A stretch of DNA of 64,000 nt, taken from assembly GCF_022682495.2 (NCBI RefSeq), contig NC_071399.1, positions 8,847,342 through 8,911,341 on the forward strand, written 5' to 3'. The position numbers and the translations under genes were made by a program. This document shows, in pieces, positions 12,860 through 27,430 of this stretch (within the stretch, counting starts at the first letter, position 1; each line of letters starts with the position of its first letter). This DNA comes from Desmodus rotundus. Taxonomy: Eukaryota > Chordata > Mammalia > Chiroptera > Phyllostomidae. The notes beneath the pieces were generated by a model. The model did not search any database, was not told the DNA's origin, and saw only the letters and a program-made list of their open reading frames with translations.

Positions 12860-13560
12860 AGGAACACGATCCTGCCCTCCTGTTGCTCACACTCTAAGGG
12901 GAGAGAAAAGCAAACAAACGACACCAAGTTCAGGGTCTAATACGTATTCTGATGGAAGGAAACAGGCTTTTGGGACAGAGAGGTAGGTAGGAGTCAAGGG
13001 TATGAAGCTCATGCTAGATAGAATGTTAAGAAAAAGTCTCTCTGAAGAGGTGACTATGGGCTGAGACCTGAGACACAGAAGCAGCCTATGCAAAGGGCAA
13101 CAGCAAGTGCAAAGGCCCTGTGAGTGCAAAGTGTTCCGAGAATGGTAAGGAGGCAGTGCAACCGGAGCAAAGTAATAGGAGAGGAAGGAGAGATGTAGGC
13201 AACATCCACATGATGTAGGGCAATCGTTCTTCTCATCAACCTTAACAGCACATGAGACCAACTGTATCAGAAAGCCCGTAGTGGGGCCCAGGCATCAATA
13301 TTTGCTTTATCAATCCATTCCACTAGTTCTCCAGATGACACCAACATGTTGCCTGGGATGAGAATCACTGACGCCCAGGCTGTTAGGCTATGATAAGGAA
13401 TCTGGGTTTTATTTTAATATAAGAGTAAGCCCACTGAAGAGTTAGGAAACTAGTAGGGACTGCTTTTTAAAAGATCACTCTGGTTGTTAGCGGAAGAAGC
13501 AGAGGGGCAACAACAGAAAATGTCTCAATCCTGAAAGTTTTAAGAGGCTGAACAAACATT
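12860..13560 (+). repeat. Ancient dispersed repeat, interrupted by a MER5-like element
   Basis: The stretches 'tctctctgaagaggtgactatgggctgagacctgagacacagaagcagcctatgcaaagggcaacagcaagtgcaaaggccctg' and 'ggaatctgggttttattttaatataagagtaagcccactgaagag...aaaagatcactctggttg' recall a common old mammalian repeat whose name I am not sure of. A MER5A-like piece (about 13222-13385, 'gtggggcccaggcatcaatatttg...gatgagaatcactga') interrupts it. The 124-residue minus-strand frame here is a repeat shadow. Confidence 0.55.
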
Positions 13561-17824
<4,264 letters not shown>

Positions 17825-17835
17825 TTAGAGCCACA

Positions 17836-18053
17836 CAGTGGACTGATTGAGTGCCAACCTGCAAACCGAAAGGTTGCCAGTTCAGTTCCTATTCAGGGCA
17901 CATGCCTGGGTTGCAGGCTAGGTCTCCAGTTGGGGGCGTGCAAGAGGAAACTGATGGATGCTCCTCTAACACATCGATGTTTTTCTCCCTCTTTTTTCTA
18001 CCTCGCTTCCTCTCTCTCTAAAAATAAATAAATAAAATCTTTAAAAAAAAAAT
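17836..18053 (+). repeat. VES-type SINE, short at its 5' end, with target-site duplication
   Basis: Contains 'cctgcaaaccgaaaggttgccagttc', 'agggcacatgcctgggttgc' and the CT-rich tail with (AAAT)n. The direct repeat TTAGAGCCACA flanks it (17825-17835 and 18054-18064). The head that other copies show is missing, so it is probably 5'-truncated at insertion. Confidence 0.88.
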
Positions 18054-18211
18054 TTAGAGCCACAAAAAAGTCATAAATCATTTGAACCAGTACCTTCATT
18101 TCTGAAAATTTATTCTAAGAATATTAAGAAGGAATGATATTAATTACAGCAGTTTGTAATACTGAAAAAACTTGAATAGAGGAATATTATGATTTCATTA
18201 AAATTATTTAT

Positions 18212-19215
18212 CAGGGGTCAGCAAACTACTATGCATGGGCTAACTGTGGCCTGATACTTGTTTCTGGGAAAGTTTTATAGGAACACAGTTTGGAAAGGTT
18301 CCCAGACTGAATTCCAATGTGGGTAAGAGGTTTCCCCACACCAGCAAACAATTCTCAGACATCAGCAGGGTGTCTAAGAACTCCACTCAACTCTGACACT
18401 AAGTACATCAGATTCCACAGGAAAAGGGCTCAGTGCCTCAAGGCCACCCTCAACTGGAGGCACCAGTCACAGACCCAGGTGGTTACCTGCGCTTTCTGAC
18501 TGACCAACTACAAACTGGAGGCTCCAAGGGCCTCCTCCAACTCAGGGCGCCAGTCACAGATCCAGGTCGTTGCCTGTACTTCTGACTGACTGGCTATAAA
18601 CCAGTTTCCCACCGGCCCATCCTTGGATTCGATTTGCTAGAACAGTTCACAGAACTCAAGAAAACCCATTTACTCACGAGATCACCAAGTTATTAAAAGG
18701 GTGTTGAGGCATAGGCGTCAACAGTCAGATGAAGAGAGATGCAAGGTGAGTTCCCCCTGGAAACTCTGCAGTGAGAACCAGCCAGCTCTCCTGGGTTTTC
18801 ACGGAGGCTTCACTGCACAGTGAGGATTAAGTCCTTGGCCACTGGCAATTCAATCTCCAACCCCTGTCCCCAGAGGGTGAGTGGAACTGGAAGTTCCAAA
18901 CCTTTAATCTGACTGACCCATCTGGCAACCGGCCCTACCCTTGAGTAGGGTCCAAAAATCACCCCATTAACATAACAAAAGCACCAGAACCCCTTCCAAC
19001 CCCCACCTGGGGAAATTCCAAGGGTTCTGGGAGATGAGGGTCAAGCATCTTAGGAATGGAAACCTCAGGCAGCCCCACTCCTGGGTTTAGGTGCTGTCTC
19101 CAGCAGCTTCCTCACTGCAGCTGTGGACCTGTGAAGGTGACAAGAGACCCTTTGGTCCCCAAAGCCTAAAGTATTTACCAACTGATCCTTTCCTGAAAAA
19201 ATCTGTGGACCCCTG
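18212..19215. mobile_element. hAT-type element split by an antisense ERVL/MLT2-like LTR
   Basis: The left end 'caggggtcagcaaactac' and right end 'gtggacccctg' are inverted, like the terminal repeats of non-autonomous hAT elements. 'agtatttaccaactgatcctttcctgaaaaaatctg' next to the right end fits as well. Between about 18281 and 19165 an unrelated segment interrupts it. Its reverse complement resembles an ERVL-type LTR of the MLT2 group: plus-strand landmarks are 'actcacgagatcaccaagttattaaaa', 'ggaggcttcactgcacag', 'attaacataacaaaagcacc' and 'ggggaaattccaagggttctgggag'. There is no coding sequence. The 8-bp hAT target duplication is not evident. Confidence 0.65.
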
Positions 19216-19689
19216 ATTTAGGGGATACATCAGCATGAAAAATGCAGTATATGAAATGATTGCCCATACTGGATTAATAATAATATAATTTATATATTTA
19301 AACAGAAACAAGGAGACAGAAGGGTATAAATTAAGAGTTGACCTGTTAGGAGAAAAATCAACAACCCCCTTGCCTATTTTATATTTCCATTAATACAGTT
19401 ATAACAGTGTCCATGCAATAAATTAAGCATGTAGGTGATGACTGGGAGTCTGCAGAGTGAAAAAGAATGAACTGATCAGATGCACCTGGGCTCAAGCTCG
19501 ACTCCGCCACTTCCTAGCTTTGTGTTCCCAGGCACATGTACGAGTGAGTGGGAGACAGCAGAGGAAGAGCTCCGAGACTGCACTACTGTTACTGGCCTGC
19601 ATCTAGCATCCTGGTTGCCAGGAAACGCCTTCATCACTCAGTAGAATGAATAGAAAACCAAGGCAGGGAGGAGGAGGGAGACATGTCTC

Positions 19690-20345
19690 ACCTGCTGTAG
19701 TCCTGAGCCTGGTTTGATAATATTGCCAGGTGTTCCAACATCACAAGAAACACCATGTTAGCAAGGAAGGAGGGAAATCCTTGAAACTGTGCTTTCATCC
19801 CAGGGCCGTGAATGCAGGAGAGGGTCCCCGGTGCCCAAAGAAGAAGCTTATAAAACTTCACTTAATTGTCTACCTCTGGTCGTTATCTGTTTTATGAGGG
19901 AGTCCCTGATGCTCCCTGATGACAGAAAGAGCCCATAAATAACTTTGGGAAAGTGCCCCAATCTTAATTAACTGCCTCCTGTCACAGTTTGTTTTATAAC
20001 AAGATGGACAAGTGGAGTCTGGAGCAAGATAAATGGAGTTACATGGCCCCGGGAAAGCTGGCGCCACATTTACACAGTAATCAATATGTAATTTTCTTCT
20101 CCTCTCTCTCTCTCTCAGGCTCTGGGTGCTCTTGGCCCCCACCTGGCCTCAGGCCACCCTGGTCTTCAACCACTCTTACTTTTACTGCCCTGCTTTGCCC
20201 TGAAACTTTTGCCTTTCACCCCCCCACTCTAGCTAGTCCCGTTCTCTTCCACGGGTCACTAATAAACTGACCGTACGCTAATAGATTTGCTGACCTGTAA
20301 TTCTTTACATGGGTCAGCAAGAAGAACCTGGTCTCTCCTGTCAAC
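19690..20345 (+). mobile_element. Candidate retroviral LTR
   Basis: The stretch is LTR-like: a short CT tract (20100-20118), then 'cttccacgggtcactaataaactgacc' with AATAAA at 20261, followed by about 80 bases of U5-like sequence ending near 'ctctcctgtcaaca'. I could not fix the boundaries or find a target-site duplication. The open frames at 19870-20270 are non-coding shadows. It may be a solo LTR of a gamma-type endogenous retrovirus. Confidence 0.4.
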
Positions 20346-20957
20346 ACAAGGGTGCTCAAGACAGCACTACTTGTAGCAACAATGAGTTAGAAAAAACCCC
20401 AATGTTTGGTTAAGAGGAAAATGGATAAGCAAAATGGTGTATATGGTATATTCTACACCAATCGCAAAGGATGAGCAGAGATCTACAAATAACGAAAAGA
20501 ACAGAATTAAATGAACAGCAATACCGTTATGAAGAACCTAAAGCACGCCCAAGACTCTGTTCCTCACGGGCACCAACACAGGAAGTTACACATGCTGGGC
20601 TGGAAGGGCACACGTCAGATACGCAAGGTCTGAGCCCTGGAGGGGAGGGGAGCGGAGGGGTAAGGGCGGGAGAGAGGGTCAAGGAGAAGAGTGGGATCAC
20701 GGTCATCACAAATGTGAGGAGGGTGACTGACAGTTGGTTACCAGCCCAACTCTGCCCACCCAAGCTCACAAAGGAAAACAACCAATCAAAACGGCCACTG
20801 GCATTAAATTCCCAAAAGAGCTACCCTTTTTTTTTGGTCTCATAATTCATCCTGCAATCCAAAGAGTCAAGAGCTGAAATAAAAAAGAATCATGGTTGTT
20901 TTTTCCTTTCTCACTTTGTTTCATGGCTAAGCATACCTTTCAGATTAAGTTTTTTTA
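20346..20957. other. CFAP97 intron 1, nothing recognised
   Basis: It contains 'caaatggataagcaaaatggtgtatatggta' (20425-20455), which looks like a small antisense L1 remnant. Otherwise nothing could be assigned. Confidence 0.35.
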
Positions 20958-20973
20958 AAGTTTCTTCAATTTT

Positions 20974-21177
20974 TTTTTTTTAAATATTTTATTTATTTAT
21001 TTTTAGAGAGAGAGGAAAGGAGAGAGGGAGAGAAACATCAATGTGTGGTTGTGTCTCGTATGCCCCCTACTGGGGACCTGGCCCACAACCCAGGCATGTG
21101 CCCTGACTGGGAATCGAACCATCAGCCCTTTGGTTCACAGGCCCATGGTCAATCCACTGAGCTATATCAGCCAGGGC
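20974..21177 (-). repeat. VES-type SINE, antisense, with target-site duplication
   Basis: The reverse complement shows the 'ccctggctgatatagctcag' head, 'ggttcgattccc' box B and CT-rich tail; the plus strand reads 'agagagagaggaaaggagagagggagag' to 'gctatatcagccagggc'. The direct repeat AAGTTTCTTCAATTTT (20958-20973 and 21178-21193) flanks it perfectly. Confidence 0.93.
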
Positions 21178-21405
21178 AAGTTTCTTCAATTTTAAGAGCA
21201 AATGGTTTCATAGTACACCCCGGAGCCTCCTGAATGAAGCAGTTAGTTCTGGGAGCTCCGGTGAAGGGTATAAAATGTAAATCGTGGCTAAGGATTTTCA
21301 GAACAGAATGTGTGCAGACACTGGCAGGACTGATATGGAGCGGATTAGAAAGCCGTCTTGAGTTTAAGGTTAGGGCTGCTCAAAAATGAACTGGGGCTAC
21401 TTTCC

Positions 21406-21626
21406 TTTTCTTTTTTAAAAATCCTCTCCCAAGGATATGTTTATTGAGTTTTTTAGAGAGATGGGCAGGGAGGGAGGGGAGACAGACAGACAGACACAGA
21501 CAGCGTTGTGACAGACGAACACCAACATGTAGCCTCCTGCACATGCCCTGACCCCGTGTGGAACCCAACACCTTTTCGTGTGCAGGGCGAGGCTCCAACC
21601 AACCAAGCCACCCGGCCAGGGCTGGA
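21406..21626 (-). repeat. VES-type SINE, antisense
   Basis: The plus strand reads 'aatcctctcccaaggatatgtttattgag', a purine-rich tract with (GACA)n and finally 'caagccacccggccagggc'. GGCTACTTTCC (about 21395) and GGCTGCTTTCT (about 21630) could be the target-site duplication. It is only 230 bp from another antisense copy. Confidence 0.88.
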
Positions 21627-21639
21627 CCAGGCTGCTTTC

Positions 21640-22729
21640 TAAGAGTAGGAACCACGGCTCACTAGATGATGTTGGAGAGAAGGCTGAATGTCCACTGGCT
21701 GGGATGCTGCAGAGGGAATCCGTGCGTTAGGAGGATTCGCTCTTTCCCAGCCCAGTCCCAAGATTATATGAACTAGGTCTAAATCCCCAAATCCAATGAT
21801 TACAGATGACTTTGAAATCCCTGTTTTTCACAGCTAACAGTCCCCTGCCTTGCCGTCTCCTTACCAGACTGGGAACCCCAGATAGCTACCTCATCACTAA
21901 GCCTCACAGCGCCTGAAGTAGGATCTGAAAAGTATATTACTCAAAGAATGTTCATCCCATGGAGTTAGGAGACTTAAGACTGAGCCTGGCTCTGCTCTTT
22001 GACAGCTATGTACTAAGAGTCACCTCTTCTCCCTGAGCTAGTTTCCCACCGTCCTGCCTCCCGTCCCCCCGCCACACTGTCCCCTTATCTGCATCCACTC
22101 GGTGCCTGTAGTCCCCAACAGCTGCACTCTCCCTAGCTGGTCACAGTTCAGGAGAGGTGGTGCACAGCCCAGTGCCCGGGAAACTTTCGCGGTTTAAATT
22201 TGGACTGATAATATCCAACAGGTACGGTTATTTTTAGGATTTCAACGCTCAGATGATTCCACTTAATTCACGGAAAAATTATCCAACAATCCCACCCACT
22301 AAGCAATCCTTTCCACATTATTTACTTCAACGTTAGTGAGATTCAACTTATATTTGAGCATCACAAACACAGGGGCTGAACATAGCAACGATTCTCTTTA
22401 CAACATACTGGCAAAGGATAAACATTCAGTGCTAGTTCATCAGGCCTGAATAACCCTGAAGTGGCGCTCAGTGAAGACGGGGGTTTGCCAAAGCTGCCTG
22501 GGACACGCCCCATCAGCTCCGCTCCCGCAGCGTCCGCGATGCTTTCAAGATTCCTCGGGAAAACGCACAGATCAGAACTGGCATTTTTCAAACTGTCATT
22601 CTGTTCCCGTGACTGTAAGTTTCTGCGGTTAGCTATATAACACGGTCCAAAGAAGGTAACCGATTAGGTACACGAAAATCCAGGCCCCAAGTAAACATCC
22701 GTGTTTCGGGAACGGAGGTCCCGGGTCCC
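21640..22729. other. CFAP97 intron 1 or promoter flank, nothing recognised
   Basis: Sequence grades from AT-rich to CpG-rich towards the island. No repeat or coding exon was identified. Confidence 0.4.
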
Positions 22730-23420
22730 ACCCGCTCCCGACCCCGCGAGGTGGCGGGAAGATAACCGACGGCACCCACCTCCGACCTCAGAGTTCAGGT
22801 TCAAGTCCGCGGAGGTGGGCGGTGGTGACCTGCGTCCGGCTCCAGATCGCTGCCACTTCTGATATCAGAGCTGCCTCCGACCCGCACGCCACGCCGAAGG
22901 CGCCCTGAGGACAGGCCGTGCCCACTGCGGCTGAGGGTGCCCGCGGCGCCAGGGACTCGCGTCTCGGACGCCCCCGTTGCGGTTACGCCCGCCGCCCGAG
23001 AGGCTGGCCGGGCGCCTGCTCCCCTCCCGCGCGCTTCGGGATACCGACCCTGAGTGCTCGCCGCCGCCCCGGCTCCGGAGGGAGGAAACGGATCCCGAAT
23101 GGAGAGGAAGCGGGAAAAAGAACTCGCTCGCGCGCCGCTCGCCGGAGTGCCGAAAGCCGCCTAGTGCGCACGCGCCCGCGCGCTTCCGGGGCGGAGCGAG
23201 CGGATGGAGGGGGAGGAACTTGCGGGGGCCCAGTGGAGACTGTCGCGGGAACCGGGCGGGGGTCGAGCCTCCGCGCTGCACCGCTAGTGGCGGCGGGCGT
23301 CCTAGAGCGCGGAGGGCTCCGGCGGCCTAGAGAGGCGCCACCGGCCCCGCCCGCTCGGGTGGGGAGCGGGAGGCCGGGCCCACGGCGCTCGAGTGGAAAG
23401 AGCACGTGCGGGAAGGCATT
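22730..23420 (-). promoter_or_regulatory. CFAP97: CFAP97 CpG-island promoter and probable non-coding exon 1
   Basis: Dense CpG and high GC contrast sharply with the neighbouring sequence. It lies upstream of the CFAP97 coding exons in the right orientation. Visible sites include a perfect NRF1-like TGCGCACGCGC (23165-23175), an ETS-like CTTCCGG (23183-23189) and an overlapping GC box GGGGCGG (23188-23194). No TATA box is seen, as usual for such promoters. A minus-strand donor CGGAG|GTGGGT (exon ending at 22780) could close a 5'-UTR exon. The long overlapping open frames on both strands are products of GC richness, not genes. The start point is inferred. Confidence 0.75.
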
Positions 23421-23794
23421 GTCCTCCAGCGATGCCCAGTGCTGCGTCCAGGTCTTACTGCTACGGTTCCCGCTGTGAAGGGGAATGGCGGTGAGGCTAG
23501 TTGTGTGCCAATTTAATGGGGAAAGGTACTTTCGTTCTCTTGTACTTACTAAAACAGCAACAGTAACAATAAAAATGGGGCGGCTATGTCTTTGTGGTTG
23601 TTTATATCAGTAAATTGCGGTTCAGACAACTAATTCTCTGGTCCAGGGGCTGGTGACACATGAGAAAACCTCTTACTAATGATAACCAAGGTGGGTCGTT
23701 CAAACAATGTAAGAGAATAATGATCTCTGGAGAAACATGACTGTCATTTGAATTAATAGGTACATAGCAGGGGTGGCAGAATACTGGCGCCCCA
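23421..23794. other. Intergenic sequence, nothing recognised
   Basis: This is the start of the spacer between the divergent CFAP97 and SNX25 promoters. No feature identified. Confidence 0.4.
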
Positions 23795-24005
23795 ACGATG
23801 TCCACCTCGTAACCCCCAGAACCTGTGAATATGCTACTTTAAATGGCAGAGGGACTTTGTGATGTGATTGAAGATGTTGCCATGGGGAAATGAACCTGGA
23901 TTATGCAGGTGGGCACAATGTAATCCCTGGGGTCCTTATAAGAGGGGAGGCAAGAAAGTCAGTAACCAAAGTCAGTAATAGGAGTCCTGGCCATAGAAGC
24001 AAGAG

Positions 24006-24233
24006 GTAAGTCAGTACAGAATGGTGCTTACTGTAGTAACATGGTGACTATATTGTATATTTGAAAGTTGCTAAGAGAGTAAAAATTCTTTGAAGTGGTG
24101 GGTGTTAACTAGACTCATTGTGGTGACTATTTTGTAATATACACATATTCTGTTGTACACCCTAAAAGCATATATAACATTGTATGTCGATTATATCTCA
24201 ATAAAACTAGAACAATATTTTAAAAAGACACAG
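24006..24233 (+). mobile_element. L1 3'-end fragment inserted in the MaLR-like element
   Basis: The stretch 'tagtaacatggtgactatattg...ggtgttaactagactcattgtggtgac..ttgtacaccctaaaagcatatataacattgtatgtcgattatatctcaataaaact' matches L1 3'-UTR ends. AGCAAGAG lies before it (23998-24005) and again at 25025-25032 beyond the solo LTR. That is the expected target duplication if the LTR later landed in the L1 tail. Confidence 0.75.
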
Positions 24234-25020
24234 TGTTGGGAACCACCCTGCCTGGTTTCAGAAACTGTAAACCCCCATGGCTAAGGCTGAGTCAGAGACC
24301 TTGGGACCATAAGCCACTAACAAGACAAAGTTTATCTCCCTGGTAGGGGCACCACCTCTGCCCACTTTACTTCACCCTGCTTGGCCCTGAGCCTGACTAG
24401 TTAGCCAATGATGGGTAAGATTCCTCAAGGGAGGGATGACCTAAGGCAGGCATGGTCATGAAGAGGGCCACAGGGAAGGCCTTGGGGGGCTATAGAAAAA
24501 GGGGGTGATGGACCCTTGCCCTTCGGCTTTGACATAGCCTGAGTCCTCATTCTGTCTGCAAGAAGTCTCCTAATCTCTTGGCTGCCTTACTTCCCCTGTT
24601 CAATTTAAGCCTGAAACAAAGCCAGAGGTGGGTGCGGCCCTGTGCTGGAAAGGGCAGGTTCCCTGGGGCGATCAGGCCTAAGAAAGAATGCATAAAATCC
24701 TGTGAAACCTGCTTTGCTAATACTCTCAATTTAAATGATAAGGGTCCAAGCCTAAAATGAGTTTGTTTCCCCAAATCTTATAGCCCTTTAGCTAACTTGA
24801 CTGTGACTCAGAATAAGCCCTTAGAGTTCTTTGTTATCTATTATTTGGTCTTTACTGACTGACAATGATTGATGAGCTTTACCTGTATTCCTATGCAAAT
24901 TGAACCCAATAAAAGCCCATTGAGGAAAAGGCTCTTGGAGTCCTCCGCCACCTTTCCTCCCCAAGCAGATCATGTCTTGGTAGACTTATTCTCATCCTGG
25001 GTGGCCGGGTTGCCACCACA
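24234..25020 (+). mobile_element. Solo LTR of an endogenous retrovirus, 6-bp target-site duplication
   Basis: The 787-bp segment starts TGTTGGGAACC and ends CCACCACA (TG..CA), with a polyadenylation signal AATAAA at 24908-24913. It is flanked by the perfect repeat ACACAG (24228-24233 and 25021-25026). A 6-bp duplication fits a class II (betaretrovirus-like) or class III integrase. There are no internal genes or second LTR, so it is a recombined solo LTR. The open frames inside are not genes. Confidence 0.88.
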
Positions 25021-25504
25021 ACACAGCAAGAGATCAGAGTAATATAAGGGGCTGTCACCAAAGAAAGCAGGCACTTGTGGAAGCTGGCAAAGGGAAGAAA
25101 GGGACTCTGTCCTGAAGCCTCCAAAAGGAAGACTGTGCCAAGACCTCGGTTTTCGACTTTTGGCCTCCAGAACAGTAGGAGAATAAGTGTGTTGTTTTAA
25201 ACCACTAGGTTCGTACTAATCTGTTACAGCAGGAATAGTAAACTAATATAAGAGGTACTCAATAAATATTTTTGTTACATGAAAGTACAGCAAGGGTTAG
25301 TCGTATCCTCGGGACTCTCGCTAAGGAATTGGCTCTAGTTTCACTCTTCACAATGTATCTTGTATGTGGTTGTCACTACCAGCAAGTACAGACAATCATT
25401 TCTTTGTTCTTTTTGTAGGCTAAAAGGAAGGATTTCACTTAATTCTGCTTGATAAAGCTATGCTGTCCCCATTTCTCAGCGATGGTTTTCTACTCTGTGA
25501 TTAG

Positions 25505-26342
25505 TTTATTACACAAAGGGGTTGAATAGACATTTCTCCAAAGAAGCTATACAAATGGCCAATAAGCACATGAAAAGATGCTCAACATCATGAATCACCA
25601 GGGAAATGCAAATTAAAACCATGAGACACCACTTCACATACATTAGGATGGCAAATGTGACAAATTAAGAAGGGTTGGCAAAGATGTGAAGAGATTGGAA
25701 CCCATGGTAATTGTTGGGAATGTAAAATGGTACGGCCGCTGAATAGAACTGGAAGTCCCTCAAAAAAATGGAACGTAGAAGTACCGTATGACCCAGCAAT
25801 TTCACTTCTGGATGTGTACCCTAAAGAACTGAAAGCAGAGTCTCACACATACATGTGTACATCCGTGTTCATAACAAGCAGCATTCTCAATAAGCAAATG
25901 ATGGGGAAAAAACCAAATGTCCATCAGCAAAGGAATGGAAAACAAAATGTGACGTATACACACACGTATACATACACGGTGGAATTTTATTTGGCCTTGA
26001 ATGAAATGATGGAGTATGATACGACATGGATGAACCTTGAATCATTATGCTATGTGGAAGAGGGTGTACACAAAAGGGCAATTATAGGGTTCCCCTTACC
26101 CGAGGTACCTAAAACAGGGAAGTCGTAGGAACGAATTAGAATAGAGATTACCAGGGGCTGAGGGGAGAGGGGAACAGGGAGTTAGTGGTTAATGGGTATG
26201 GTTTTTGTATGGGATGATGAAATGTTCCGGGGATGGGTGGCGGGGATGGCTGTGCAACAATGCCACTGCTATTAATGCCACTGAACTGTACACTTAATGT
26301 TTAAAATAGTAAGTACTGTGTAATTATACCAGGATAAAAAAA
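25505..26342 (+). mobile_element. 5'-truncated L1, ORF2 3' part and 3'-UTR
   Basis: The stretch 'gaatagacatttctccaaagaagctatacaaatggccaataagcacatgaaaagatgctcaacatcatg' and 'atgacccagcaatttcacttctgg' are hallmark L1 ORF2 3' sequences. The end 'ctgaactgtacacttaatgtttaaaatagtaag...aggataaaaaaatg' is an L1 tail. Frames are broken by stops, so only shadows of the reverse transcriptase C-terminus remain, for example at 25727-26128. Confidence 0.85.
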
Positions 26343-26649
26343 TGAGAGATTATTATATTATATCTCAAATATTAATTTTGGCTCTCTTTCTGGGCTATGA
26401 ATTTGTAAAGTTTTGCCTTTTCTCTGGTTTTCTTTTCCTTAAGAGAGCACTTCCTCAGTTGTCTATATTGAATGAGTGAACCATCAATGTGTGAGCTAGG
26501 TTGAAAATAAGCTCTTTCAGAACACAGAGTTTATTTGCTTTGTGCCTCTTCATTGTTCTGGCCATCAGAACAATGTAAGGTCATCAACTCATCGGTGTAA
26601 AAAGGCCCTTTCCTAGATTCAACGAATCTGGACTCTTTCACCTGAAAAG
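26343..26649. other. Intergenic sequence, nothing recognised
   Basis: No repeat or coding potential identified between the L1 and the next SINE. Confidence 0.4.
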
Positions 26650-26658
26650 ATGTAAATA

Positions 26659-26879
26659 GCCCTGACTGGCATGGATCTTTGGGTTAGGCGTCACCCCACA
26701 AACTGAAAGGTTGCCAGTTGGATTCCCAGTTGGGCACGTGCCTAGGTTGTGGGCCAGGTCCCCAGACAGGGCTCTGCAAGAGGCAGCTGATCGATGTTTC
26801 TCTCACACATTGATGTTTTTCTCTCTCTCTGTCCTTCCCTTCCCCTCTCTTTGAAAACAAATAAAATCTTAGAGAAAAA
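26659..26879 (+). repeat. VES-type SINE with target-site duplication
   Basis: Begins 'gccctgactggcatggatc', includes 'aactgaaaggttgccagttggattccc' and 'gggcacgtgcctaggttgtgggccagg', and ends in a CT tract and A-rich tail. ATGTAAATA flanks it on both sides (26650-26658 and 26880-26888). Confidence 0.92.
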
Positions 26880-26888
26880 ATGTAAATA

Positions 26889-27430
26889 ACATGCCCTGTC
26901 CCCTTTTTTAAAATTGTTTTTCACTTATTTGTAAACCTCTTGAAACAATATAGGTTTGGCTATTTCTATGGAGAGCTTTTAAAAGGACTTTCCATATTAT
27001 CTGGAAGTTATTCATCTATGCTAAGCTTTATGTTATGAGCAAATGTACACCAATGGAAATTACTTTTTTAAAAGTTTAGGAATCTGGTTTTGAAGGATGA
27101 AATAAGTCTTTACTGGGTTTAAGTTTATAAATCAGTTTGAAATTAATTGTGGTTAAGTTTCATGTTTTGTATTATCTTAAGGAGTAGTTCAAAATATCTA
27201 AATGCTATAATAAATAGAGGAAAATGAGAAAGCTAAATTTCAGATTCACAGACAAGGTAACAGTGAATTTTCCTTAATTCCCACAAAGCAGAATTAGTAG
27301 CTCTTCTTGACACCGTATAACTTTGTAATGCCTTTGTTATAATATGTATTAAATTGCTTTACACTTTCCCCATCTTCCCTCCACCCCAATTAGAATGTGT
27401 CCTCTTCAAGGACAGAGATCTTGTTTCATG
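26889..27430. other. Intergenic sequence, nothing recognised
   Basis: AT-rich unique-looking sequence with no identifiable feature. Confidence 0.4.

Larger units (their letters stand above)
23795..25255 (+). mobile_element. MaLR-like element interrupted by an L1 3' end and a solo LTR
   Basis: The outer element has its 5' part at about 23795-24005 ('cacctcgtaacccccagaacctgtgaatatg..', 'gggtccttataagagggg') and its 3' part at about 25033-25255 ('ttggcctccagaacagtagg', 'gttgttttaaaccactaggttcg', 'aatctgttacagcaggaatagtaaactaatat'). This pattern is typical of MLT/MST-type LTRs. The gap of about 1 kb is filled by an L1 fragment and a solo LTR, annotated separately. It has no coding sequence. The family name is uncertain. 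Confidence 0.6.

Noticed and set aside
22865..23478. Several overlapping open frames of 117-186 codons on both strands
   Set aside because: They sit in the CFAP97 CpG island, overlap one another in different frames, are Arg/Gly/Pro/Ala-rich and have no domain. GC-rich DNA has few stop codons.
25727..26128. 133-codon frame resembling a retroelement protein
   Set aside because: It is a decayed L1 ORF2 tail, annotated as L1 rather than as a gene.
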